A stretch of DNA of 64,000 nucleotides, from positions 21,453,107-21,517,106 of the forward strand of contig CM038722.1 in NCBI GenBank assembly GCA_021613375.1, written 5' to 3'. Of the stretch, positions 22,662 through 62,942 are shown piece after piece. The notes beneath the pieces are model-generated. The model was not told the origin of the DNA. It did no database searches and worked only from the letters and a program-made list of their open reading frames with translations. Position numbers and translations under genes: made by a program. Each line of letters begins with the position of its first letter. The first letter of the stretch is position 1. The stretch is from Megaleporinus macrocephalus (lineage: Eukaryota; Chordata; Actinopteri; Characiformes; Anostomidae).

Positions 22662-25136
22662 ATGAGCATTTCCCTGATTAGCATACTGCTCTACTCTACT
22701 GCTCAGGACAGAAAGTCTCTCCAGCGTGTGATCAAAACTGCACAGTCCATCTCAGGAGCAGCCTTCCCCTCACTGCAGAACATCTACCACACCAGGGTCA
22801 CCAGGAGGGCCCACAACATAATCAGGGACAGTACACACCCCCAGCACACACTCTTCACACTTTTACCTTCAGGCAGACGTTACAGGAGTGTGAAGTCCAG
22901 GACCACAAGACTGACAAACAGTTTCTACTCACAGGCCATCAGGCTTGTGACCACCTCACGCACTACCTCTCCAACCTCTCCTATCTGAACTGGCTTTAAC
23001 TGGTCTGATTTTAACTGCACCTTACACTCACTGTACTGTCAGAATACTGTTTACACTCACTGTACTGTCAGAATACTGTTTACATTCACTGTACTGTCAG
23101 AATAATGTTTACATTCACTGTACTGTCAGAATAGTTTACATTCACTGTACTGTCGGAATACTGTTTACACTCACTGTACTGTCAGAATACTGTTTACACT
23201 CACTGTACTGTCAGAATACTGTTTACATTCACTGTACTGTCAGAATACTGTTTACACTCACTGCACTGTCAGAATACTGTTTACATTCACTGTACTGTCA
23301 GAATACTGTTTACATTCACTGTACTGTCAGAATAGTTTACATTCACTGTACTGTCAGAATACTGTTTACATTCACTGTACTGTCAGAATACTGTTTACAT
23401 TCACTGTACTGTCAGAATAGTTTACACTCACTGTACTGTCAGAATACTGTTTACACTCACTGTACTGTCAGAATACTGTTTACATTCACTGTACTGTCAG
23501 AATACTGTTTACACTCACTGTACTGTCAGAATACTGTTTACACTCACTGTACTGTCAGAATGCTGTTTACATTCACTGTACTGTCAGAATACTGTTTACA
23601 CTCACTGTACTGTCAGAATAGTTTACATTCACTGTACTGTCAGAATACTGTTTACACTCACTGCACTGTCAGAATAGTTTACATTCACTGTACTGTCAGA
23701 ATACTGTTTACATTCACTGCACTGTCAGAATACTGTTTACATTCACTGTACTGTCAGAATACTGTTTACATTCACTGTACTGTCAGAATAGTTTACATTC
23801 ACTGTACTGTCAGAATACTGTTTACACTCACTGCACTGTCAGAATACTGTTTACATTCACTGTACTGTCAGAATACTGTTTACACTCACTGTACTGTCAG
23901 AATACTGTTTACATTCACTGTACTGTCAGAATAGTTTACATTCACTGTACTGTCAGAATACTGTTTACATTCACTGTACTGTCAGAATACTGTTTACACT
24001 CACTGTACTGTCAGAATACTGTTTACATTCACTGTACTGTCAGAATAGTTTACATTCACTGTACTGTCAGAATACTGTTTACACTCACTGTACTGTCAGA
24101 ATACTGTTTACATTCACTGTACTGTCAGAATAGTTTACACTCACTGTACTGTCAGAATACTGTTTACATTCACTGTACTGTCAGAATACTGTTTACATTC
24201 ACTGTACTGTCAGAATACTGTTTACACTCACTGTACTGTCAGAATACTGTTTACATTCACTGTACTGTCAGAATAGTTTACATTCACTGTACTGTCAGAA
24301 TACTGTTTACATTCACTGTACTGTCAGAATAGTTTACATTCACTGTACTGTCAGAATACTGTTTACATTCACTGTACTGTCAGAATACTGTTTACACTCA
24401 CTGTACTGTCAGAATAGTTTACATTCACTGTACTGTCAGAATACTGTTTACATTCACTGTACTGTCAGAATACTGTTTACACTCACTGTACTGTCAGAAT
24501 ACTGTTTACATACACTGTACTGTCAGAATACTGTTTACATTCACTGTACTGTCAGAATACTGTTTACACTCACTGTACTGTCAGAATACTGTTTACATTC
24601 ACTGTACTGTCAGAATACTGTTTACATTCACTGTACTGTCAGAATACTGTTTACACTCACTGCACTGTCAGAATACTGTTTACATTCACTGTACTGTCAG
24701 AATACTGTTTACACTCACTGTACTGTCAGAATACTGTTTACATTCACTGTACTGTCAGAATACTGTTTACATTCACTGTACTGTCAGAATACTGTTTACA
24801 TTCACTGTACTGTCAGAATACTGTTTACACTCACTACTCACACGAACATTATTGTTTACATTTGTTACTTGCAACTTGCACTTTATGGCTGCTGCTCTTC
24901 ATACTTGCACATAAAAGCACATATAACTTTTATTTTTTATTCTTTAACTATAAAAATATTTTTATCTACTTCAACTTATATTGTTATACTTTGTATATTT
25001 TGTATATATTTTTATTTCTTTTATTTGTTATCTTTATCTATTGGTGAATGGAGGAGCAGCAAAGTAAGAATTTCACTGTACAGTGTAACTGCCAGTTCTG
25101 CTGTACATATGACAATAAAACTCTTGAATCTTGAAC
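22662..25136 (+). mobile_element. 3' end of a non-LTR retrotransposon (LINE), 5' truncated
   Basis: The open frame 22662-22988 encodes a C-terminal tail typical of fish LINE reverse-transcriptase ORFs: AQDRKSLQRVIKTAQSISGA, then HTRVTRRAHNIIRDSTHPQH and TLFTLLPSGRRYRSVKSRTT. A 3' UTR follows and ends with AATTTCACTGTACAGTG..CATATGACAATAAAACTCTTG and the short terminal repeat AATCTTGAA, as in CR1/L2/Rex-like elements. The catalytic domain is missing, so it is dead. Most of the 3' UTR has expanded into a minisatellite. The exact clade is uncertain. Confidence 0.75.
23020..24832 (+). repeat. 29-bp minisatellite, about 64 units, inside the LINE 3' UTR
   Basis: The unit is CACTGTACTGTCAGAATACT followed by GTTTACATT or GTTTACACT. 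A 27-bp variant (AGAATAGTTTACA instead of AGAATACTGTTTACA) is interspersed, and TGCACTG replaces TGTACTG in a few units. The 124-codon frame at 23560-23934 is a by-product. Confidence 0.97.
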
Positions 25137-26680
25137 ATTGTTTCTTGACCCCATATCATATATAGTGTGTTGTCCAAATGCAGCAGAAAGCAGTACCGGC
25201 TTATGTTCAGGTAGCTGGAACGCTGTGAAGGGGAAGTAACTGGAGATGCTTTCTCTGAGGCAAAATTAGTCTTAACATGATACCATATAATGTAACAGCT
25301 TGTGTTCATAGCTGAATGCATTACATATACACATAAACACATACTGAATAAGTGGTTTGGGGCAAGTCTGTGACGATTTAGGCATGTAATCTGACACAGA
25401 AGCTTCTATTACCTGCTAGTTTTATCAGTCTTGTAGCTCCAGCGTAAAAGTAAAGAAGCAAACTTCAAACACTAAACAGGGCCTGGCTGATCAACTATAG
25501 GTGTGTAAAAGAATATCTGTTGTTATACTTGATTTGATTCTTAAAAACACAGTTTTGATATGTAATTCATAGATAACATGTAACATCTGGTGATAGACAA
25601 TGCTTCATTTTGGATTAACTACTAGATAGCAGTGTTTTAATTAGACTCCTTCACTCCAACATGAACAAGTAGCATAAGGATGCACTGATAGTGTTAGCAT
25701 TTGCAAACCTGTGCGTATGGTAGTCTGTTTAATACTATAACAGTTTTCCTAAAATTAGCATTAAAATCGCAATAAACTGCCTCGCTTTACAGTATCGCAA
25801 TATGCTGAATCTTGGCTGAAACGTATCGCCAGCTTCAACACACAGCTCTAATCAACATTAGGGGTAAGAGGGGCCAAACAAGGTTCAAGATTTGAATATT
25901 TCTGTGCTTGAATCACTAGTTTTTTTACTGTAATTAACTGGAGATGCTTACTCGGGGGCACGATCAGCATTATTATGATACTGTACAATGTAACAGTAGT
26001 GTTTATAGCTAAATGCATCACAAATACACATAAACACATCACTGCTGTTGGGCCACAACTTTGAATCTCAATTTTTATTGTTGTTCAGTTTCTGATATAA
26101 TATGAAAATTCATCGTAATGAATGGACCAAAAGAAATATAAATAACTAAAATATATATTTAACGAAAATGATTAGAAAAAAGGGTCTGGTTACAACAACT
26201 TGTATTAAAAGCAAAGCTCTCCTGTACAGTTGCCATTTTAGGGATACAAGGTTCTGCTCCAACAGCAGCGACACATTAAATGACCAGTGTTTTGATGACC
26301 AGGTGGGTCTGTGATGATTTCAGCATGCGGTTGGCTTGATGCTAATTGGCGAGGTGTAAGCTTCCATTACTTGTTAGCTACAGTGGCCCTGAAGTTCCAG
26401 TGCAGAAACCACAAAGCTCCTATACTGAGGATCTCTATGTGGAGGTTCCCACGTGAATTCAGTGGCACGAAATCTGGGAAATGTGGAAATGTTGGCATAT
26501 AATATATGATGATTTATAATGTGTAGTGAGAATAGAGCAGACAGCAGCTCTACCTGGCTGAACGCAGGTAGCTGGAAGTGTGAATTGTAAGTAACTGGAG
26601 ATGCTTACTCAAACACAATCAGCATTAACATGATCCTGTACGGCATAACATCTAAACACAATTCAAATACCACAGAGATC
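25137..26680. repeat. diverged repeats, roughly 700-bp period
   Basis: The phrase CTGGAGATGCTTNCTC..CAGCATTAACATGATNCTGT occurs at about 25240, 25935 and 26595. Each is followed by a version of ATGTAACAG..TAAACACATC or its decayed form. Flanking phrases (GTAGCTGGAA before, GTGATGATTTAGGCATG after) recur at two of the three sites. This suggests an old local triplication or nested insertions. Confidence 0.55.
25498..25850 (-). mobile_element. CTCF-motif MITE, copy 2 (old)
   Basis: Heavily diverged copy of the family: it starts TAGGTGTGTAAAAGAATATC and ends CACACAGCTCTA. Flanks ATCAACTA and ATCAACAT match at 6 of 8 bases. The CTCF motif has decayed (ctagatagcagtg). Confidence 0.7.
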
Positions 26681-26797
26681 CCATTCACACTGACAAACAG
26701 AGATATGATACCAGCCCTCTCCTTCCCAATGACAATGTAAAGTCATTCAAATACAAACACAACCACACAACCACACACACACTGCAGCTCCTCCTAC

Positions 26798-26931
26798 CGA
26801 TGCCGTGCGTGACAGCGTCGAGCCTTCTCAGGAGCTCCTCCAGAGCCATTTCACTCATCTGCATCCACAGGAGCATAGTGAAGTGGAGATATAGAAGCAG
26901 GAGGACAGAAGAGTGGATGCTGCTTCTGCTG
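26798..26931 (-). CDS. candidate first coding exon, unassigned
   Basis: An ATG at 26856-26858 opens [20 protein letters not shown], followed by donor ATCG|GTAGGA. Upstream, a long CT tract ends in CTCAG just above 26931, which would be a strong acceptor, so 5' UTR sequence may be included. A CpG-rich stretch lies 250-400 bp upstream. Its phase (1) differs from the phase-0 start proposed at 10149, so direct joining needs a different acceptor there. The function is unknown. Confidence 0.4.
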
Positions 26932-26936
26932 CTGAG

Positions 26937-27090
26937 GAGAGAGAGAGAGAGAGAGGAAGAGAGGGAGAGCGAGGGAGAGCGAGAGAGCGAGAGAGAGGCA
27001 GGGATGAGGAGGCAGAAACACTGACACACATCCACATGCAAGCACACACACATACATACACACACACAAGCCAGGCAGGAGTCAGCGCAG

Positions 27091-27132
<42 letters not shown>
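26937..27132. repeat. GA- and CA-rich simple repeats
   Basis: GA/GAGCGA repeats (26937-26998) then CA repeats (27042-27066, 27091-27130), upstream of the candidate exon at 26.8 kb. Confidence 0.9.
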
Positions 27133-27134
<2 letters not shown>

Positions 27135-27179
27135 CTCAGCAACAGCCTCTGCAAAGTCACCGTGTACACACACTGGTTT

Positions 27180-27310
27180 CAGCTGCAGTGGAGACTCAGC
27201 GACACGAGCGCAGGCGTTTGGTCATGCGCAGGCCCGCGCTCGCACTGCAGAGCCGATCGTTCATACACACTGACATGTCACGGTGCACTAAAGGACACGA
27301 CCACGAACGC
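27180..27310 (-). promoter_or_regulatory. CpG-rich patch with NRF1-like half sites, possible promoter
   Basis: Contains cgacacgagcgcaggcg and catgcgcaggcccgcgctcg, i.e. GCGCAGG half sites resembling NRF1 motifs. It lies upstream (minus strand) of the candidate exon at 26798-26931 and is bounded by CA and TA repeats. Inferred only. Confidence 0.3.
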
Positions 27311-27353
27311 AACAGCACATACTAATAACCAGCAACCGAGCACCCATACTGAC

Positions 27354-27356
<3 letters not shown>

Positions 27357-27436
<80 letters not shown>

Positions 27437-27493
27437 TATATATATATACACACACATACATATGCTGCATATACACATACATATGCTGCATAT

Positions 27494-27557
<64 letters not shown>
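27357..27557. repeat. (TA)n microsatellite with ACACAC and CATATGCTGCATATAC interruptions
   Basis: Two long TA blocks around a short duplicated CATATGCTGCATATACACAT phrase (27468-27500). Confidence 0.97.
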
Positions 27558-27560
<3 letters not shown>

Positions 27561-28199
27561 GCAGTACAGGTTTTTATTAGGACACCAATATGGGAATTTG
27601 GGGGCTGAGGGCTTATGATATTTTTGATCTGACCATGCTAACCACTAAAACATTGTAGAAACTGGGACTAGAGGGAATATAACACATACTACTACAGGTA
27701 CAGCAGTAAAATGCTAGCCTAGCATCACCTGATCATTCTCACTGTATGTCTGATGTATGCTTTTATCTGATGTAATTTCAATATCACTGTAAATGGAAAG
27801 TCCATAGATCTTTTTGGAATTTTGGAATAATCTGGTTAGGATAAATAGTGAAGAACAATGTAGAGAATTGTAGAGAACCTCAGATTTATTTACAGTGGTG
27901 GTGATAGGAAGCAGAACGTCTACAAATCTAACAAAGCTGTCTGCTAATTATCCAAACAACAGGTTAACCTACATGAGAGATTCTATATGTACTATTAAGT
28001 TCACGTATGAGTAAAATAATATTGTTTTATTTGGGGACTAGTTTGCCTTACAACGCCTCACATGCAGCCCCCAAACCTAAATGGCTTCTAAACATTATGT
28101 TTTAGGCCACAACTACGGTGAAAAATAAAACAATGTTTCAGGCACAATATTCATCCCCATTTCATGCATTAACCTTCAGTAAGGAAACGTTTAGCAGCA
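27558..28199. other. non-coding, no feature seen
   Basis: Mixed AT-rich sequence between the TA array and the TTAA element. Confidence 0.45.
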
Positions 28200-29223
28200 T
28201 TAAAGGAGCAATATGTAAGATGATGCTAGCTGTTGGATTCATAGTCCAAACAATGATGGCAACATATCACCAGAAAATAGTAGGGCTGTGTATTGGCAAG
28301 AACCTGGCGATACAATACGTATCGAGATACAGCGGCCTGGATTCAATATATCACTATATACTGCGATACTGCAAGTAAAGTGATATACTTTTTCAAATGC
28401 TACTATTAAAACACTCCACTATATGAACAGGTTTATCAATGCTTACAATAGCATTGCGCCCTTGTGCTGCTTGTTATTGTTGGAGTGGAGCGGAAAACGG
28501 ATTACAACACTGCCATCTAGTGGTCAGAGGTTTAAACACAACACACAATGATTCACTGTCTGCCAGGAATCTGTGTATCGATACTGTGCTTTTGAGAATC
28601 TATACAGTATCACCAAACATAATATTCCAATATTTGATATTTCGATATTTTCTTACACCCCTGGAAAATACACAGTCCCTCCTTCTCCCTCTTCACTCCT
28701 CACCAATCTAGAAGAAACAGTGCATCATACGGCATCCTTTAACTCACCACGAGCAGAAAAGCAATGCCAATACTAACTCAAACAACTGATTTCGCTTCTT
28801 TTGTTTGCTGGCAAATGTGGTTTCTTATCATTGTGGCTTGCTACAAACTTCAGCCATTGTTGCGTTTATTGATTCTTTAATTGACCTCCCTTCCTTGAAA
28901 TGATCTGATGTGCAGGAGGACCTTCAAGGTGATGGACAAGAGGTTAGAATACACCGTCAAACCAGTACCACTTCTTCATCCTCTCATGTTCGACTAATCC
29001 ATCTCAATGCTACAGCTGCCTCTTGTACAAAGTGGTATTACAGGCCTGGACAGAGTAACGCCATGTCAGCCAAGGCCAAGCCATCTTCAGTAGATAAATC
29101 TGCAACACGATACACAGGTACCTTTTACGTACCATCAAAACTGTTATTTTTTCATGTTCTGTTAATAGTTTTGGTTCATTTTGGAATGTTTTAAACTAGA
29201 AATCTTACATACTGCTCCTTTAA
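28200..29223. mobile_element. TTAA-flanked DNA element A, with nested MITE
   Basis: Inverted ends TTAAAGGAGCAATATGTAAG (left) and CTTACATACTGCTCCTTTAA (right), with TTAA at both outer edges (28200-28203 and 29220-29223), as expected for piggyBac or Kolobok-type insertion. The interior has no recognisable transposase. A second element (28281-28663) is inserted in it. The interior near 29020-29090 is an inverted relative of 31560-31640. Confidence 0.75.
28281..28663 (+). mobile_element. CTCF-motif MITE, copy 3 (full length, nested)
   Basis: A 383-bp element: TAGGGCTGTGTATTGGCAAG at left, ..CTTACACCCCTG at right. Flanks GAAAATAG (28273-28280) and GAAAATAC (28664-28671) match at 7 of 8, fitting hAT. 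It carries the intact motif at 28510-28523 and has no coding capacity. Confidence 0.88.
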
Positions 29224-29547
29224 TCTCTTCAGACAGCTTCTATCATCTCCACTGTGAACAATTCTGACTGTGTGCATTTCTTTACAACATATTTTTCCAG
29301 CAAACCACTCTGAAATACTAAATCAAAAACATTTAATTATGCAGAAAATTTGGAATATTGGGTTAAGAGCAGTTTTTCCTCATAGACACCAAGCAAATGT
29401 CCACACAACGTCAAATGAACACACTTTCTGTCATCCTATGAACATTTAGTCCCCATGAAAAGGGCTAAACACACCCAGAGACACATGCAAACAAGATTAA
29501 ATGATGGCTGTGTGTGATCACTTAGACCCAGAGCCTACAGCAGGCTC

Positions 29548-29550
<3 letters not shown>

Positions 29551-29606
<56 letters not shown>
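29551..29606. repeat. (GT)n microsatellite
   Basis: About 28 GT units. Confidence 0.97.
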
Positions 29607-29608
<2 letters not shown>

Positions 29609-29609
29609 C

Positions 29610-30892
29610 TCAGGAAGCGGTGATTTGTGTCACAATCATTTAAGTCTCCTATCTGATAACTAAAGCAGACCACACATCCCTCCTCCCCTCTCTTCACTCA
29701 CCATTTCCCCACAAAGACCTGATTTAAGATCAGAACTGACGTCTCATTCACCATCACTTCGATCACGCACACGTACACAAGGCTGATCCAGGATCCGCGC
29801 CGTCCTTTTCTACTGTATAGCTCGGGTGCACTTCACTGTAATGGTCTCTGCTCACAGAACACTGGTGTCTTGTGATGTAACTAATGCTTAGATTCACATT
29901 CAGACCGTAAAATAACTCTGCAACTCTAGAAACACTCCTTCTTATCACCGCGTTAGGGCACAAGAAACTAGAGCACAGCTGATTACACCTTTTTCTCAGG
30001 TTCACTCACCACACGTGAACAAATCTTAGCAACTTACGCCACCGTGTGGCCTAACAGTGCAACAACAAGCTCTTCACAACGCTTACACCGAGTCTGTTTG
30101 AGCTAGTAGTTTGTAAGTATTTTTTTTATCAGGAGCTGGGTTAGGCTTTAGGCTACTCTTCACAAAAGCGGTACGTACTTACAGTAAAGGTTCTTGTCGG
30201 TGTCCAAAGAAATACGCTGCCTTTTGTTGTTTGGTTGCATCTGATTACTTCACCCTCGTTTGCTCAAATTGTCAATTAGTACCATTCAGTTTACTACTAA
30301 GAGCGTTTACTGTCTTATGAGTGTAAACAAACGAATAAGCGAACTGCAATTAAACTTAAAACTGCTATCTAAGCACTAGAGTGGCAGTAAAACATCACAG
30401 ACGCCGTTCATTAGGCTGAGCAGAGAACGCCAACAACAAGGGCTCCATCTCAATTGTCTCCTCGCTCCCTGTGTAGGTCATAAAATACCAACTGCCAGAT
30501 CCAAGTAGTGAATTGATTGTCAGACATAATGCCATTTGGAACCCGGCCATAGGGCGCTTGCATCCCTATTTAGTATTTAGTGTATTATTTGGACGTGGAA
30601 GCCGTATACTTCATGCCTTAAAAAGGGCACTATGTAGGGAATAGGGAGCCATTTGAGATGCGGCCTAACAACCTCGCTAACCGCCAGCACATTAGTTTGG
30701 TTTGCTAGGTTATTTATGTTTTCACTTAAGTATACTTTACAAAGCAATGTTTTCAACAACTGTTCTAAAACGTTCTTATTTGTTTCAATTAAAGCTTTGT
30801 ATAAACTAAGAAATACAATGTGATAATCTGACCGCTAGTCTGTTTTTAAGGCTATATGGCCATTTGGCTCAACACCTTTTCATTAAGGAGTT
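29610..30892. other. non-coding, no feature seen
   Basis: No exons or clear element ends were seen. A small frame at 29763-30005 lacks context. Confidence 0.45.
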
Positions 30893-31897
30893 TTAAAGGA
30901 GCAATATGTGAGATGTGTGAGATTTCATTTTTTAAATTTTAGGTTCCAACATGAACTACAATGATCAACAAAATGTGAAGAAATAACAGTTCTACAGTAT
31001 CTCACAGAAGTAAGTACACCTCTCACATTTGTGTAAATATTGTATTATATCTTATATGGGACAACACTGAAGATATGACACTTTGATAAAATGTAGAGTA
31101 GTCAGTGTACAGCTTGTATAACCGTGTAAATTTGCTGTGCCCTCAAAATAATTCAACACACAGCCATTAATGTCTGGCAAAAAATAAAAATAAAAAAATG
31201 CCAGCATCGTGGCCAAGACCATCAGCGGTTTAACAGGACAGGTTCCACTCAGAACAGGCGGATTCCACTGGCAACCTGTAAATCTCTAGTGAACTCCACG
31301 TGTTAACACAGTGCAGGAAAATAATGGTGGCCACACAAAATATTGACACTTTGGGCACAATTTGGCCGTTTTCACTTACTTTTGTTGCCAGTGGTTATAA
31401 CTTTTGTTGCCATGGTTATACAAGCTGTACATTGACTACTCTACATTTGATCAAAGTGTCATATCTTCAGTGTTGTCCCATAAAAAGATATAATACAATA
31501 TTTACACAAATGTGAGGGGTGTACTCAGATATCTACTGATGTTAGCATTATAACCAGCTAGCCTCGGCCAATGCTGTCTCGTAATACCACTTTACACCTG
31601 AAGAGGATGCTGTAATGTTGGGTCTGGCCAATTTTGATGTCTGTTGGCCGCCGTATTGTGTGTGTGTGTGTGTTTTCTATGTTCCTTTGTGTGCAGGTTG
31701 ACCACAAATAGCACGGTTAACTGTGGCACCTCCACCATTAGAGAAGCTCTTGGCAAGTAAAGGGATGAAGTTTGATGGTGACCTTGCAATGTTTCTTCAG
31801 ATGGGTGAGTGGAAGGAGGGAGGAGTGAAAAGGGAGGAGGAAAGACTGCAGAGTATGAATCTAACAGATTGCGTCATCTTACATATTGCTCCTTTAA
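30893..31897. mobile_element. TTAA-flanked DNA element B, with nested Tc1-type remnant
   Basis: Ends TTAAAGGAGCAATATGTGAG (left) and ATCTTACATATTGCTCCTTTAA (right) match element A, and TTAA again sits at both edges (30893-30896 and 31894-31897). The interior is in opposite orientation to element A. A GT repeat lies at 31655-31673. Confidence 0.75.
30995..31538. mobile_element. internally deleted Tc1/mariner-type transposon
   Basis: Long inverted ends: CAGTATCTCACAGAAGTAAG at left; the right end, read in reverse, begins CAGTAGATATCTGAGTACAC. Both continue into CACAAATGTGAG / CACTGAAGATATGACACTTT phrases for nearly 200 bp. Between them a short stretch (CATCGTGGCCAAGACCATCA, then GGTTTAACAGGACAGG) resembles a Tc1 transposase region. 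Most of the transposase is deleted, so it is inactive. TA precedes the left end. Confidence 0.85.
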
Positions 31898-32408
31898 ATT
31901 ATTGCAGCATATTAACTTTAGGGGACTACAGAAAATCTGAATATTGTTGCAAATAAAAGCATTAATATAATATATAGCAACAAAGGACTACTTTAAAATG
32001 TCAATGTGGGGCAAAACTACCCTCTTCATGCATGACTTCAATACTCATGGCCAATAGGAACTCCCGCCCACCATCCAGACACGCCCACAACATGTCCTCA
32101 GGGTTGTCAAACCTAAAAAGCCAGTCTACTCTGCACGTCATAGACCATGATTGGGTCGTAACCAACCAGGCAAACAGTTAGGTGTGTTGAAGAGGTTTAT
32201 TTGCTTGTTGTCCTGTGTGTTGGACAAGAGATCCTGGCTGCAGTAGCAGTTGTTCTTAGTTTAAGATTAAGTTTTCCTCCACTACCAAAACGTTCCACAC
32301 GTGATCGCGTCGTTTAACCATATGACCAAACTATAACCCAATCAAGAAATCAATGTAATATCAGGATCAAAATGTGCAGTAAATGACGAGGTGTTTTTAA
32401 AAACGTTA
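31898..32408. other. non-coding spacer past the likely tubgcp3 3' end
   Basis: Mixed sequence with no exons or element ends seen. Confidence 0.45.
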
Positions 32409-34327
32409 TTTATTAAAGAAAAAAATGACAAGATGTTCATTTCATTGCATCATATATCTATACATCTGTGTTGTACAGACTGAAGTGGAAGGAAGAAGAC
32501 AAATCTTAGGGCAAAATCCACAAACGATCCCTTTCTCCCTTTGCTGAGGCCAAATTCCAAACCTAAAAACACTAGGCATGAAGTAGAGCAGCAGGATTGG
32601 TCGTCCCTATCTTGGATGAATACTACCCCATGCTAGTCAGCTGGAACTGATTTGTTCATGCTTCCCACAAATCCATTCTGTAGTAGCAAGTGTTTGCAGA
32701 CGGGACTGTGTCCAAAACCACACACTACCATCTAATACTATTTCAAAAACAGAGCGCCACCAATAGAAGCCCATTTGTAAATATGATAACAGAAATCCCT
32801 TTCAATCCAGTCCTACACTGTAACTTAACTTTTGCCAAAATACCTACTTTTATTGCATTTTAATTTAAATGCACATGCAAGACCAGACTGTTAGGACCAT
32901 GTTTTTTATTTTTTTTTATGTAATCAGGCTAATGTTAACACGGTGACAATTTCACCATGAACAATCCCGATCTGTCTAATTCCAATGTGCTACAACATGG
33001 CAGAGCGTAGCAGCATTAGTTTGACTGCGACGTTGAGTAAAGCTTGCACATCTTTGCCACAGATACTACATAAGAACACATTTGTGGGCAAAGCATGAAC
33101 AGATCAGTTGAAATGTGCAGGAGTGCAATTTGGGACTGAGCCATTCAGACTTCTCTGCTCCTCCTTTCTCAGAGTGTAATGAGCATGGGTGATGCAAGGC
33201 ATGGAAACCTGCTGGATGGGACTGCAACACTACCACAGTTTCTTAATATAGGAGAATTAATACAGGGCCAGCTGTAGAGTCCCAACACGTCCATTACATC
33301 CATATAGTATCAAGTCAAGTCCACAAGTTCATAGAGCCTCAACAATACATGAGCGTTGCCGTTGCTTTTAGGGGGAAAGTAAAATAGAGATTACTACAGA
33401 AGATGTGGTGCACTTGGATGTGTAAACCCAATCTGTACAATTTAGGATTGAAAATCACAATTGTCTTTTTGCAGTACAAAGGTCACAGTCTGTTGAAAAA
33501 CAAACAACAACAAAAAAAAGACATTCCTCAAATAAAAAGGGTGAGTGCATACAAAGCGATGTTAGATAAACACTCAATGGTGTTGCAGAAAAGCAGCTCA
33601 GGACTGATATAGGATACGTTTGCAGGTCCAAGAGTCAAGAACTATGGAAAGCTGATTTCTGCAACGAAGAGCATCTTAATACAACATTATATTTCATCTG
33701 TAGCACCGTGTTAGCATGGCTGCACTTCATTCTACAGAAACAGGACTTCAAATGGGTTTAGTGACGGACGAGTATGAAACGGGCAAAGAAAGAAAAACCC
33801 CACAGAACGAACAATGAAATTTATCAATATAAATCAATATCAATACAACAAATATCTTAAATATCAGGAAAAATGAAAACATATACACACACACACAAAA
33901 TAAACACAATGTTCAGTATCGTCGCTGTTGTAAGGAAACCTTGCATCCGCAAAAAAACGTTTAATGCGCTTGAACGTAACCAGATTTTTAACCAGTGATT
34001 CTAGACCAGTGCTGTTGATCTGCTCAGTCCCGAACGGCAGAGGTGCCGTTTTCAAGAAAAACTGAAAAAGGAATGGAGCCACAAGATGTTCTTACTACAG
34101 CGACAACATACTCCAACACTAAAGGTGATGATAACAGGGCTGTGACTTCGTGCTACTCAAAGTTCCACGCTTCCGAAATGACTCTGCAGTTTCCCCAAAC
34201 ATTTGGCAACGACAGGAGGCTTAAAGTTATTTACTTCCATTCTGAGTGAGCCCTGTTGACCGACACCGTCTCACAACATCAAGGTCCGTCCAGAAAACAT
34301 CAAGCACAGAGACCAAAGCGGTCAGGG
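32409..34327 (-). other. probable tubgcp3 3' UTR
   Basis: This stretch follows the stop codon with no coding pattern and no recognisable transposon. On the minus strand, AATAAA hexamers occur at 32849-32854 and 32409-32414, either of which could end the transcript. The extent is inferred; only transcript ends would settle it. Confidence 0.4.

Positions 34328-62942
<28,615 letters not shown>

Noticed and set aside
16997..24000. Frames of 84 and 124 codons inside the 78-bp and 29-bp arrays
   Set aside because: Periodic peptides that follow the repeat unit, with no coding evidence.
16976..24832. Possible CRISPR array (regular repeats at 17-19 or 23-25 kb)
   Set aside because: Units are contiguous without unique spacers, and the genome is eukaryotic.
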